Of a DNA stretch of 43,641 bases, positions 1 through 10,000 are shown piece by piece. Both the position numbers and the translations under genes were made by a program. Every line of letters starts with the position of its first letter. Position 1 is the first letter of the stretch. Source of the stretch: Ignavibacteriales bacterium (lineage in GTDB: Bacteria; Bacteroidota; Ignavibacteria; UBA10030; UBA8401); the NCBI GenBank assembly GCA_016182545.1, contig JACPGG010000070.1, positions 3,182-46,822 of the forward strand, given 5' to 3'. The notes beneath the pieces were generated by a model, which saw nothing but the letters and a program-made list of their open reading frames with translations, was not told where the DNA came from and did not search any database.

Positions 1-1446
1 AGGAAGGAGACCGAACACCGGCTTTCCAGTTCGGAAAAAAAATACAGATCGTTGATCGAAACTGCGCGAGATGTTATCTACACACTTTCTCCGGATGGAA
101 TAATCACATCGCTGAATCCGATCTTCGAAAAATTGACCGGATGGAACCGCGACGAGTGGCTCGGTCAGCATTTTGCTCCTCTCGTGCATGAAGATGATCT
201 GATTGTTGCCGCTGAAATACTTACAAAGGTCCTCCAGGGTGACAATCCAACGATATTTGAATTGCGGATCAAAACCAAAGAGAACGGGTTTATGATCGGC
301 GAGTTTATTACGACGCCGCGTTACCAGGGCGGACAGATCATCGGTGCACTTGGGATCGCCCGCGATATCACGGCACGGAAGATAGCGGAGCAAAGATTGC
401 GGGAAAGTGAACATCAATTGGCTACTGCGCAACAAATTGCACGCATTGGAAGCTGGGAATGGGATATCTCCTCAAATACCGTCCACTGGTCGGATGAATT
501 GTATAAGATATATGGATTGCAGCCTGGTCAAACCACTGCAACGTACGAATCATATATTGAACGTGTTCATCCTGATGATAGATCAATAGTTCGCCGGAAT
601 GTTGAAAGGGCGCTACAAGAGAAAAGATCATACAGATCAGAATACAGAATTGTTCATCCCGATGGAACAGTCCGGACTGTTGAGGGACGCGGTGAGGTTG
701 TTGTTGATGAAAAAGATAGTATCATTAAGTTGAGAGGTACATGTCAGGATATTACAGAGCATAAATTAGCCGATGAGGCGGTTCGGTCGCTTGCTAAAAG
801 GGTGGTTGAAGCCCAGGAGAACGAACGGCGGCGCATTGCGCGTGATCTCCATGATAATATTTGTCAGCGCCTGAGTGCAGTAAAGCTTCACTTGAGTGCG
901 CTTGAGACGGGCATAAGAAATAAACAATCGAAAAATTATGTGCAAATTCAAAACCTTAAACGACAGGTAGGAAGAACTATCAAAGAGGTACGTGGTATCT
1001 CCATCGAGCTTCGACCAACAACACTCGATGATCTGGGACTTCCTGTCGCACTGCAATTGCTTTGCAGGGAATTTGAAAAAACATTCAGTATTGCCATACA
1101 ATGCTCCATTGACGGAGTGGTAAAAGAGATGTTCGATGTGCATCAGGAAACCGCCCTGTACCGCATTGCACAGGAAGGATTGATGAATATTGCAAAGCAC
1201 GCTCAGGCGAAAAAAGTGACACTTTCGCTCGCGTCTCAACCGTCATCAATATCGATGATGATACAGGATAACGGTAAGGGGTTCGATCAGTCAAAACTCT
1301 CAAGCCGTAAAGACGGTTCGGGATTTGGTCTTATGAACATCAAAGAACGGGCGCTGTTACTTGGTGGATCTTTTAAGATTAGTTCTGAAAAAAACAGGGG
1401 GACAACGCTTAATTTAGAAATTCCAATATTAGCAAAAGCACTATGA
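1..1446 (+). CDS. PAS-PAS sensor histidine kinase (5' end cut by window)
   Basis: The reading frame is open to base 1, so the gene starts upstream and only its last 481 codons are visible. Two PAS domains come first (about residues 15-130 and 145-250 counted from base 1; the second has the GSWEWD start of the PAS_3 type). A HisKA_3 dimerisation domain follows, with the phospho-acceptor His in ARDLHDN at about residue 284. A HATPase_c domain comes last, with an N-box (EGLMNIAKHA), DNGKGFD and GFGLMNIKER. This is the NarX/UhpB/DegS class of kinase, which phosphorylates NarL-type regulators. No membrane segment is visible in this part. The stop overlaps the start of the next regulator gene by 4 bases (ATGA), so the two are probably translationally coupled and form a cognate pair. 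The signal sensed is unknown. Confidence 0.93.
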   Translation, partial: RKETEHRLSSSEKKYRSLIETARDVIYTLSPDGIITSLNPIFEKLTGWNRDEWLGQHFAPLVHEDDLIVAAEILTKVLQGDNPTIFELRIKTKENGFMIGEFITTPRYQGGQIIGALGIARDITARKIAEQRLRESEHQLATAQQIARIGSWEWDISSNTVHWSDELYKIYGLQPGQTTATYESYIERVHPDDRSIVRRNVERALQEKRSYRSEYRIVHPDGTVRTVEGRGEVVVDEKDSIIKLRGTCQDITEHKLADEAVRSLAKRVVEAQENERRRIARDLHDNICQRLSAVKLHLSALETGIRNKQSKNYVQIQNLKRQVGRTIKEVRGISIELRPTTLDDLGLPVALQLLCREFEKTFSIAIQCSIDGVVKEMFDVHQETALYRIAQEGLMNIAKHAQAKKVTLSLASQPSSISMMIQDNGKGFDQSKLSSRKDGSGFGLMNIKERALLLGGSFKISSEKNRGTTLNLEIPILAKAL

Positions 1447-2108
1447 AAAAAATACGAATACTTTTGGCTGACGATCACAGCATTGTGCGGAGTGGCCTCC
1501 GTTCACTGTTCAAAACGACACGCGAATTTGTTGTGGTTGGTGAGGCATCGAACGGTGAAGAAGCGGTTCAACTTGCTGAGCGATTACGTCCCGATATAGC
1601 GATTGTCGACATCTCTATGCCGAAAATGAACGGCATTGAAGCGACCCGTCATATAAAACAAAAGAACGGGGCAGTAAAAGTACTGATACTGACAATCCAC
1701 GACAATGAAGAATATGTGTACGAACTCATCCGCGCAGGGGCGGACGGTTATGTGCTCAAAGATGCCGAAAAGCAGGAGATATTCACCGCAGTGCGCAAAG
1801 TTGCCGATTCGGAACCATTCTTCAGTCCCGGTGTATCAAAATTGATAATCGAGAAAATTGCACGTGACTCAAAGAACCATCATCAGGCAACCGATTCGGT
1901 ACCACGGCTGACGAAAAGGGAAGAAGAGATTCTTCGGTTGATCGCCCACGGAATGACAAGCAGAAAGATCGCTGAAAAATTATGTCTCAGCACCAGTACC
2001 GTCAATACGCACAGGGCGAACCTCATGCAAAAACTCGATATCCACGACACTGCAAGTTTGGTGCGATTCGCAATTCATAAAGGATTTGTCAACGTGAAGT
2101 CCACCTAA
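1443..2108 (+). CDS. NarL/FixJ-family response regulator
   Basis: This 221-residue protein has an N-terminal receiver with the acidic pair in LLADDH, phospho-acceptor Asp56 (IVDISMP) and Lys106 (YVLKD). A LuxR-type helix-turn-helix spans about residues 156-213 (LTKREEEILRLIAHGM to the VNTHRANLMQKL recognition helix). All receiver residues needed for phosphorylation are present. It overlaps the upstream kinase by 4 bases, so it is the likely partner of that HisKA_3 kinase and would act as a DNA-binding transcription factor in the cytoplasm. Targets cannot be read from the sequence. The two chitinases and the sigma-54 activator lie immediately downstream, but a regulatory link is only a guess. 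Confidence 0.95.
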   Translation: MKKIRILLADDHSIVRSGLRSLFKTTREFVVVGEASNGEEAVQLAERLRPDIAIVDISMPKMNGIEATRHIKQKNGAVKVLILTIHDNEEYVYELIRAGADGYVLKDAEKQEIFTAVRKVADSEPFFSPGVSKLIIEKIARDSKNHHQATDSVPRLTKREEEILRLIAHGMTSRKIAEKLCLSTSTVNTHRANLMQKLDIHDTASLVRFAIHKGFVNVKST

Positions 2109-2368
2109 GACTCTCGGTAACTCCTCATTTATATCTAATCAGTTCTCATAGCCGCGCCGGTAGTATACTGTAGAAAAAAATTACACCATTTCCCGTATTG
2201 AAAATCCCGATCAAGGTTTCTTATTTTGTCCTTCGTCAATAACCAACAGAGGGGGGAATTTAGCACTGTCGGTGTTGCGAGTTTGCTTTTTCAGGGGTCG
2301 CCACGGTGGCGTATAGAAGTAAACGCCGCTCCTGTGCTCACGCATCACAAACAGAATGGGAGAGAGAA

Positions 2369-3727
2369 GTGAAACCATACAAAATTTTGTTTTTTTCTAC
2401 AAACGGATTACCGGCTCAAAAATTAAAAGAAGAATTCGTCAAGTCGGGAATTCAGGTGAAAGAGACTCAGTACATCGAGACCGCGCGAAAGGAGTTGCAT
2501 GACGATACCTTTGATGCGGTGATCTATCGATGTGAACGGGCAGCCGATGCAGATATTTTATTGCTTCAAAAGTTACGAGGCATCTCACAGGATATTCCGG
2601 TCATCATGACAGTAAAAAAAGGAGATGTGACATCGACAGTCCACGCCATAAAATCGGGCGCCAATGATTTGATCGTGGCACCGTCCTTAGATTCTACGAT
2701 CATTGACGCTATTTTGAGAAATGTGGATGGATCGAAGAATAACAACGATGTTTCTTCTCAGCCGACTATTTCCGAAATCTCACTTATCGGCAAAAGTCTT
2801 GCGATTGAAGAAGTCAAGTCGGCTATCGATCTTGTTGCAAATTCACATACGGCAGTAATGATCACAGGCGAGAGCGGGACGGGAAAAGAGGTTGTGGCAC
2901 GGTTGATTCACTTAAAAAGTGACCGCTCTCGCCAACCTTTTATCGCATTGAATTGTGCGGCTCTACCCAAAGACATCATTGAAAATGAATTGTTCGGGCA
3001 CGAGCGGGGGGCGTTTACAGGTGCGTTGAAAAAGAAAGAGGGGAACTTTGAAGCAGCGAACGGAGGAACATTGTTCTTTGACGAGATCGCCGAAATGAAT
3101 CCGGATACGCAGGCAAAATTGCTCCGCGTGATCGAACAAAAAGCATTTCGGAGACTCGGCGGAGACAAAGAGATTCACGTTGATGTGCGGACCATTGCTG
3201 CAACAAATAAAAATATTCACGACGCGATGAGCAACGGAGAATTCAGACAGGATCTGTATTATCGATTCAGCGTGATAGAGATCCATATGCCTCCTCTCAG
3301 AGAACGCAAAGAAGACATACCGCTCTTGATCGATCATTTCTTCCCCATATTCAAAGAGAAACATAACAGACCGGAGAGGCATTTCCGTGAAGACACCCTG
3401 GAACTGCTCAAGCAATATGAATGGCCGGGGAATGTACGAGAATTGCGGAACGTCATCGAACGGGTTGTCGTCACCAGCAGTGCGGATGCAATTGCGCCGG
3501 AAGAACTTCCACTCACGATCAAAAAATCGGAGACCAACAGTGTCTACGTGAACATCCCGCTTGGCACTACCTATAGGGAAGCGGAACGAATGTTATTGAT
3601 CAAAACGCTTGCGTATGCAAAGAATAACAAATCAAGAACAGCAAAACTGCTCGGCGTAAGCCGTAAAACGCTCCACAACAAGTTGCATGAATTCGGGCTC
3701 ACTCAGAATGCCAATGCTGCTACTTAA
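2369..3727 (+). CDS. Sigma-54-dependent activator with degenerate receiver domain
   Basis: I chose the GTG at 2369 because a GGGAGAGAG Shine-Dalgarno precedes it and the receiver fold starts directly after it. An upstream in-frame GTG at 2306 is the alternative. From 2369 the protein is 452 residues. Residues 1-120 look like a receiver, but the phospho-acceptor site reads AVIYRC (Arg in place of Asp), the acidic pair is gone (FFSTN) and the conserved Lys is Ala (IVAPS). The AAA+ domain has Walker A GESGTGKE (167-174), an intact GAFTGA sigma-54 contact loop (214-219) and Walker B TLFFDEIAEM. A Fis-type helix-turn-helix ends the protein (RTAKLLGVSRKTLHNKL). It should open sigma-54 promoters using ATP, with its activity controlled by something other than receiver phosphorylation. 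Two sigma-54-type promoters occur at 31.7-32.0 kb. Its 3' end overlaps the convergent chitinase gene by 8 bases. Confidence 0.93.
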   Translation: MKPYKILFFSTNGLPAQKLKEEFVKSGIQVKETQYIETARKELHDDTFDAVIYRCERAADADILLLQKLRGISQDIPVIMTVKKGDVTSTVHAIKSGANDLIVAPSLDSTIIDAILRNVDGSKNNNDVSSQPTISEISLIGKSLAIEEVKSAIDLVANSHTAVMITGESGTGKEVVARLIHLKSDRSRQPFIALNCAALPKDIIENELFGHERGAFTGALKKKEGNFEAANGGTLFFDEIAEMNPDTQAKLLRVIEQKAFRRLGGDKEIHVDVRTIAATNKNIHDAMSNGEFRQDLYYRFSVIEIHMPPLRERKEDIPLLIDHFFPIFKEKHNRPERHFREDTLELLKQYEWPGNVRELRNVIERVVVTSSADAIAPEELPLTIKKSETNSVYVNIPLGTTYREAERMLLIKTLAYAKNNKSRTAKLLGVSRKTLHNKLHEFGLTQNANAAT

Positions 3728-6700
3728 GCATCAGCATTTTTTTTGTTGAGACAAAATCTCCCGCTTGAAGCCGGCAATAGTATACGCCGCTTGCAAGACG
3801 AATACTTCTCGTTGTTCTGAATTCAACGGTATATTCACCCGGCTCTTGTACTGCGTTCCGGAGAAGAGCAACACGCTGCCCGATTGAATTGAATACATCC
3901 AATCGAACATGAACCCGTTCCGCTATTCCGTAGGAGATCATCGTGGCGGGATTGAAGGGATTGGGATAGTTCTGTTCAAGATAGTGCGTGAACGGCACAT
4001 TCTTCGACGTCCCAATCAAAACAGATTCCGCACTGTACTTGAGTGACGGCGAGACATGCGTCTTTGAGATCCCGTCTTTAAGAGAGGAAATCATCAATCG
4101 TGCCTCTTTACGTAGATTTTTTTTCCACAGAGTTAATCTCAATGGTTCTCCTTCGTCCGCACCGTTTTGTTCCGAAAGCAACGGATCCTTTCCCCACAGT
4201 ATGACAACACACTTTCCAGAAATTGCTTTTCCCGTGCCGACAAGTATTTCTTTCCCTGACCATGCACCGATCTCATCTCCGTCACTCAGTTGCGGTGATT
4301 GGATGAGCAGAATTGCACTGCTCCCCGTCCCCGAAACTTCCGGATAGTACTCCATTCTTACGTCGCTGTACTCTGCCGCAGCTGCTTTCTCAAGTACCGT
4401 TTGACCGGAGTTCGGTGGGTACGTGAGTATGTCGTTTTGTTTGACGCTGATCTTGTACCCTTGACCGGGATGCATCATCTTCATCGTATTAATACCGAAC
4501 TCAGGCCAATAAATTTTTCCGTCGTTATTTTTAACGAGAGTAAGATCGGCTTTTACGGTTGTAAGGGCAGTATCCGGCGACATGGGACTTGTACGGAGAT
4601 ACGGAACCATATTCCAGCCTGCAGATAAGGAAATTGCTGTTGACTCAGGATAGACTTCGTCACCCTGCATAATCAATGTATCGTTATCACGCATATAGAA
4701 TTGATATCCTTGATCCAATCTCCACGCTCCAATCGTATTGATATTTGAGTCAGGCAAAAAGATATTTCCGTTATTGTCCTTTACGAGGATAAGATTCGAT
4801 CTGATCGGCGATGTAACATGTTCTATTGATGAATTGGTATTGCGGATATAACTGGAGATCATATTCCATCCTGATTGCAACAGAATGAACTGTTTATTAT
4901 CCGCAGGTGCAACGAGACTTTGAAGAGTGTAGATACCGTCTTTACTGTACGTAGGTCCACCCGAAGAAAAACCTGGCGAAGCATTATTTTCGATGCCGAA
5001 TTTTCTCTCCCAGAATTTAAAATACATTGTATCGCCTGAAGCAAAACCGTCTTTCACTGTTGTCAGTGAATTGTCTCCCCAGACTGTGATGGAAATATTC
5101 TTTCCCTGTTCCCATTGAGCGTAGCCGGCACATAGTAAAGATGTATTTTGTTTGTAAAACACTCCAATGAGATCTCCGTTTTGTAGAACTCGCTTTCCCA
5201 CTCTTGGAACGACCGTTGATGGGATCAACACCGTCGCATTGTCTCCGGTATTGGAAATAAACTGCCATGATTGCGGGATCAAAGAATCGATTGCAGTTCC
5301 AAAGATTGATGTTTGTGTCCATTCGCTTTCTGCAAAAGCGTTCAACGATCGAACGCGCCAGTAATAGGTCGTGTCGGGCGGGAGGTAGTTGACGGTATAT
5401 GTGGAATCGATGATCCATGATTGATCAAGAACAGGTGACGTAAAAAGTGAATCGTATGCGATCTGAACACGATACCAGGGAACATCATTCGGTGCATTCC
5501 ATCTGAGTGTCGGTTTCAACGGGACGCCGCGTGTAAAGTGGGCTGGTGTGATTGTCGTCTGTGGTGGCGGGGGTGACCCCGTTTCATTGAGCATTGCTTT
5601 TTTAACGCTTTGTAAGAGTCGATCCCGATTTGTAAAATTTTTCGGCAGCATTCCGCCCCCCAGTTCCCAAATAATCACACCGCCGATCCCCTTCGACCGC
5701 ACGTACTCCATTTTCATTCGAGCTGTCATTTCATTATCGTAGGTTACAAATTTGTCGTCTGCTGAGCCCGGATTGTCGATACTTAAATACGATGCATGTG
5801 CAATGGAATCCCAGCGGTAATAGTGCGGAGCGTAATACTGCTGTATGAGCGAATAATACGGCACGTTGACTCGCACTTGAGGCGGCGACGACCATGTTTG
5901 CCGTGGCGCAGTTACTCCGCCGGTCGATGTACCGGAACCTCCGCTCCATACATAACCGTAAAAATCAATGCCGATCCCCAGTTTATTTTTTGGTACGCCC
6001 GCCAATATAAATTCTTCGATCATATCATCCGCCGAAGGGATCAGCCTGCCGTTGCTTGCAAACCGAAATCCGCCGTTGTACACAGGTGAGTTATGCCATG
6101 CAACCCATCCGGGCCAGGCACCGGAAAGATCGTACGTCATCAGATTGATCTGATCCAGTTTATCGTGGACCAATGCGAAAATGGGTGCTTCCCATGATGT
6201 GGCTGCAGTGAGCAATGGTCGCGGTGAAATATGATCCAGCCGTGCCCGCAATTCCGTGATGAACACCGTGTATTGTGACAGATCCGAAAATGAAAGTGGT
6301 TCCCAATCGATATCGATTCCGTCATACCCGCGATCCTGCATGAAAGCAATAAGATTGCCGATGAATGCAGATCTTGTCAGCAATCCTGTTGCATTTCGAA
6401 ACTCCCTGTCTGTGCCCCAACCTCCGACACAGATCAGAACTTTTTTCCCGGCTGCATGAGCGAGTGGAATCAGTGCATCGGAGTTTGATTTAACTACGCT
6501 GTTCGCATCGCCGTTCACAGTTCCGTCCGACCGGGGAACTAGTCCGAAATGAATGATATGTGTGACTGCTGAATAATCGATAAGCTCGGCAGGCAAGACG
6601 CCGTTGTTATACCAACCCTGAGTCCACCCCGCATAATATGCAGTGACCCATGGGGTGGATTGAGCATGGAGTGAATGAAAGAACAAATTCACTCCGGTGA

Positions 6701-6728
6701 TGCAAACTATGATGAACCATTTCCTCAT
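3720..6728 (-). CDS. Secreted GH18 chitinase-like glycoside hydrolase with T9SS sorting domain
   Basis: This is a 1002-residue secreted protein. The ATG at 6728 follows AAGGAG by six bases. A signal peptide ends near HAQS (residue 24). The GH18 TIM barrel spans about residues 28-385. The catalytic DxxDxDxE motif reads DGIDIDWE (136-143), so Glu143 is the expected proton donor, and the barrel ends in IIWELGGG. A fibronectin-III-like domain follows (about 395-490), then two copies of a 'GWNMI' repeat module (about 620-790) flanked by related beta-domains. The C-terminus carries a T9SS sorting domain (QNYPNPFNP, ending in KKMLMLK), so the protein is probably exported by type IX secretion and anchored or released at the cell surface. 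Chitin or a related N-acetylglucosamine polymer is the likely substrate; peptidoglycan-derived glycans are possible. It is a paralogue of the chitinase at 7009-10332. Confidence 0.93.
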   Translation of the reverse strand: MRKWFIIVCITGVNLFFHSLHAQSTPWVTAYYAGWTQGWYNNGVLPAELIDYSAVTHIIHFGLVPRSDGTVNGDANSVVKSNSDALIPLAHAAGKKVLICVGGWGTDREFRNATGLLTRSAFIGNLIAFMQDRGYDGIDIDWEPLSFSDLSQYTVFITELRARLDHISPRPLLTAATSWEAPIFALVHDKLDQINLMTYDLSGAWPGWVAWHNSPVYNGGFRFASNGRLIPSADDMIEEFILAGVPKNKLGIGIDFYGYVWSGGSGTSTGGVTAPRQTWSSPPQVRVNVPYYSLIQQYYAPHYYRWDSIAHASYLSIDNPGSADDKFVTYDNEMTARMKMEYVRSKGIGGVIIWELGGGMLPKNFTNRDRLLQSVKKAMLNETGSPPPPQTTITPAHFTRGVPLKPTLRWNAPNDVPWYRVQIAYDSLFTSPVLDQSWIIDSTYTVNYLPPDTTYYWRVRSLNAFAESEWTQTSIFGTAIDSLIPQSWQFISNTGDNATVLIPSTVVPRVGKRVLQNGDLIGVFYKQNTSLLCAGYAQWEQGKNISITVWGDNSLTTVKDGFASGDTMYFKFWERKFGIENNASPGFSSGGPTYSKDGIYTLQSLVAPADNKQFILLQSGWNMISSYIRNTNSSIEHVTSPIRSNLILVKDNNGNIFLPDSNINTIGAWRLDQGYQFYMRDNDTLIMQGDEVYPESTAISLSAGWNMVPYLRTSPMSPDTALTTVKADLTLVKNNDGKIYWPEFGINTMKMMHPGQGYKISVKQNDILTYPPNSGQTVLEKAAAAEYSDVRMEYYPEVSGTGSSAILLIQSPQLSDGDEIGAWSGKEILVGTGKAISGKCVVILWGKDPLLSEQNGADEGEPLRLTLWKKNLRKEARLMISSLKDGISKTHVSPSLKYSAESVLIGTSKNVPFTHYLEQNYPNPFNPATMISYGIAERVHVRLDVFNSIGQRVALLRNAVQEPGEYTVEFRTTRSIRLASGVYYCRLQAGDFVSTKKMLMLK

Positions 6729-6950
6729 GACAGACTCCTTCGTCTACATTGCTGGATCAATGCAGCGATGAACGTGAGCGTGAAAGAATTTTTAGATGGT
6801 GCGGAAAAAAGCCGCATCCTTCGCCTGCGAGGAAGGAGTGACAATAAGACTTATAGATAGAAGGTCGCAACCAACGTATATACAAAAATAAAAAAATCAC
6901 AGCGATGTTCAAGGGAATAAAGGGTGGGCAGATTAAAAATAATTAAGTGT
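6729..6950. other. Intergenic region upstream of first chitinase
   Basis: This stretch of about 220 bases lies between the terminator after one chitinase gene and the start of the other. It probably holds the promoter and leader of the 3720-6728 gene. Two short inverted repeats are visible near 6797-6838 (a GCGG/CCGC stem around an A-run, and CCTTC/GAAGG around CGCAGG), both in the predicted 5' leader. No convincing -24/-12 element or other recognisable promoter was found, and no gene. Confidence 0.4.
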
Positions 6951-6992
6951 AAAAAAGAAACAGCCCGAATAATATCGGGCTGTTTCTTTTTT
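6951..6992 (-). terminator. Strong intrinsic terminator after chitinase gene
   Basis: A perfect 18-base-pair inverted repeat (6951-6968 pairing with 6975-6992, core ACAGCCCGA/TCGGGCTGT) has a six-base loop and A/T tracts on both sides. It lies 17 bases past the stop of the 7009-10332 chitinase gene. Because it is flanked by A-run and T-run it can work in both directions. It probably separates the transcription of the two chitinase genes. Confidence 0.85.
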
Positions 6993-7008
6993 ATTGAGGA
7001 GGGACTTT

Positions 7009-10000
7009 TTATTTCATCATGATCATTCTCTTTGTAAGAACGAAAGGTTTCGCCTGCGGGTCTTCTAAATTTTTAGCTGTCAGCCGGTAGAAGTAAACAC
7101 CGCTTGAAAGAGACTTACCGTCAAATGTGGCATCATATACTCCGGTGCTCTGTGTTTCGTTGACAAGTAAAGCAACCTGCTGTCCTGCAGCATTGTATAC
7201 TTCCAGGCGAACCGTGGCATTGAACGGAATTGCGTATCTGATCGATGTCGTCGGGTTGAACGGATTCGGGAAGTTCTGTTCCATCGCGAATTCCGTCGGG
7301 ACCATATCGAGTTCACTGACGTCCATCGTACTCTTTGCCATCGATTGCGGCAGGCCGTTGAACTGGACATCATCAATGTAATACGTCTTTGTCTCCCCGG
7401 TTGCGTTCTGAATGACAATACTATTGATGACGTAGTTTGAGGGATTCAACTGGCTCATGGGATATGTGAATGAATTCCATTGATTTGCAGGAACGGTCAC
7501 ATTTTGAATGGTGGGGAAGGAATTCCCCCGGTCATTTTCTAACCAGATACCCAATGTAAGACCTGTTGTTCCGCCATAGATAGTAAAGCTGACACTCGGG
7601 AACTGAGTGGAGACGATATTAACGGGTTTGCTCCACGAGCCGTTGTGTAAGCGCAATGCGCCCCACCTGTTTTGAACCACTTTGATCGACTTTGCGCCTG
7701 AATATTTCTGTTCAGCGCTGCCGAATGTTGCCGTCGTACTCCACGATGTGTTGATCCACGGATACCGAAGCGAATCGTCGAACACAACCAATGCCGTTGT
7801 TGTCGGAGGAGGTGTCGTGATGTTCGAAACAATTACCGAAAGGGAAGCACCGTTTGTATTTCCGGACGAGTCCCGAGCAACAGCGCTTAATGTATGTGTG
7901 CCGTTTGCAATAGAAGTCGTATTCCACGAGATAGTGTACGGTGATGCGGTCAGTTCGTTACCAAGATTTGTTCCATTCAATTTGAATTGAACGCCGACGA
8001 CTTTTTTATTGTCAGAAGCATTTGCACTGATTGACACCGTGCCTGAAACTGATGTACCATTTGCAGGTGATGAGAAAGCAACTATCGGTTTGGTCGTATC
8101 GGCTGCCGGTGGCGGCGTTGAAGAGTTTCCGACAAAGCGGAAGTTATCAACGTAAAAGGTCTTTGGCGTTCCGCTCAATTCCTGGATCGAGATACGGTGA
8201 ATGATCTGTCCGTTCGGACTCAATTGACCCATCGGGATTGAAACGATGATCCATTGATTTTTTGTTACTGCGCCGTAGTTCACGTACGGGAATGACTGCC
8301 CGAGATCGTTTTCGGCGAAGATGGAGAGCTGTGTTCCATCTGCCGGAGCGAAGAGGGTAAAATCAAGACTTTTGTACTGTGCCGGTGAAACACTCGATGT
8401 ATTTCCCCAGTTGCCGTAGTGCAAGCTCAATCCTCCCCAAGCGGCTGTGATAGCAACTTTCATTGAGTTCGAGCCGGAGAATATTTGCTCCGTGCTGCCG
8501 ACCGTCAGCGTAGCATTCCAGGACGAATTGATCCATGGGGATTGCAGAGCATCGTTGTACACCGCAAGATCTGATGTCGTACCGCCGGTCGTGTTTGAAA
8601 CCGTCACTGTAACCGATGAAGTAGTTTTATTCCCTCCCGCATCGCGCGCAATTGCACCGATTGAATGCGATCCGTTTGCTGCCAGTGCAGAATTCCATGA
8701 AAGAGAATACGGAGCGCTGACATCTTCACTTCCGAAGTTTACACCATCGACGGTGAATTGTACTCCAGCGACGCCGACATTATCTGTCGCAGTAGCACTG
8801 AGAGTCGTAGTTCCGGAGACCGTTGAATTGTTCGTCGGCGACGTAAGTGAAACTGTCGGAGCTGTGATATCAGGAATACTGAGAATGACCGTTACCGAAA
8901 CAGTTGCTGTTTTTGTATTTCCGGCAGCATCGCGGGCGACAGCGGAAATTGTATGAGTACCGGCGGTCAATGTCACGACATTCAACGAGACGGTATACGG
9001 TGCAACGGTTACTTCTGCACCAATGTTCGCGCCATCGACTTTAAATTGAACTCCTGTAACTCCGACATTATCCGAAGCAGTTGCAGCAACGACGACGACA
9101 TCGGTGAGAGATGCGCCGTTCACTGGTGAGGTGATTGCGACATTCGGCGGAGTAATGTCCGGGACGCTCGTTCCGCCAAGTGCGTTTTTTACTGCTTGTA
9201 ATAAGAGATCTTTCTGTCCTGCCGGCATATTACTGCGATATCCGCCACCAAGCTCCCATATGATCGCTCCGCCGAGTCCTTTTGATTTTACATAATTGTA
9301 CTTAGCAGTGATCGTAGCTTCGTCATCGTACGAGATGAACTTATCGTTTGCCGATCCAGTATTGTCGATGCTGAGATATGAAACGCCGGTGGCATTATCA
9401 AAGCGGTAATATTGGGCTTGATAGTACGTATCCATAATAGTGGAGTACGGTACGTTTGCTTGAACAGTCGGTGCAGATGTCCAAGTTTGGCGCGGTGCGG
9501 TAGCCCCCCCTGTGGGCGTTCCGGCACCGCCGCTCCAAACATAACCGTAGAAGTCAATACCAATTCCAAGTTTTGATGCAGGAATGCCTGCTGCAATAAA
9601 CTCATTGATCATTCCTTCAGAAGAAGGGGGTGGATTGCCCGTACTCGGGAATTTGAACCCGCCGTCCGTGATCGGGGCATTGTGCCATGTTACCCATCCG
9701 GACCATGCGCCGGCAAGATCGTAGGTCATAAGATTGATCTGATCGAATTTATCCTTTACCTGTGCGAAGACCGATGCACCCCAAGCGGTAGCGGCAGTCA
9801 ACAGTGCGCCTGGTTTTGCGGTGTTCATTGCGGCACGTAGTTCAGTGATGAATGCTACGAATTGCGGACCGTCTGAAGAACTGAGCGGCTCCCAATCGAC
9901 ATCGATACCGTCATACCCGCGGCTTGTCATAATATTGACAAGGTTGTTGACGAACGTCGTCCGGTTGGCGCTGCTCGTTGCACTCCTGAAAGAGCCGTCG

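Noticed and set aside
2109-2368. A terminator or sigma-54 site before the activator gene
   Set aside because: TAGCAC with a later TTGC is three bases too far apart, and no stable hairpin with a T-run was found.
2890-2912. TGGCACGGTTGATTC as a sigma-54 promoter
   Set aside because: It lies inside the AAA+ coding sequence, has no proper -12 box and no gene start follows.
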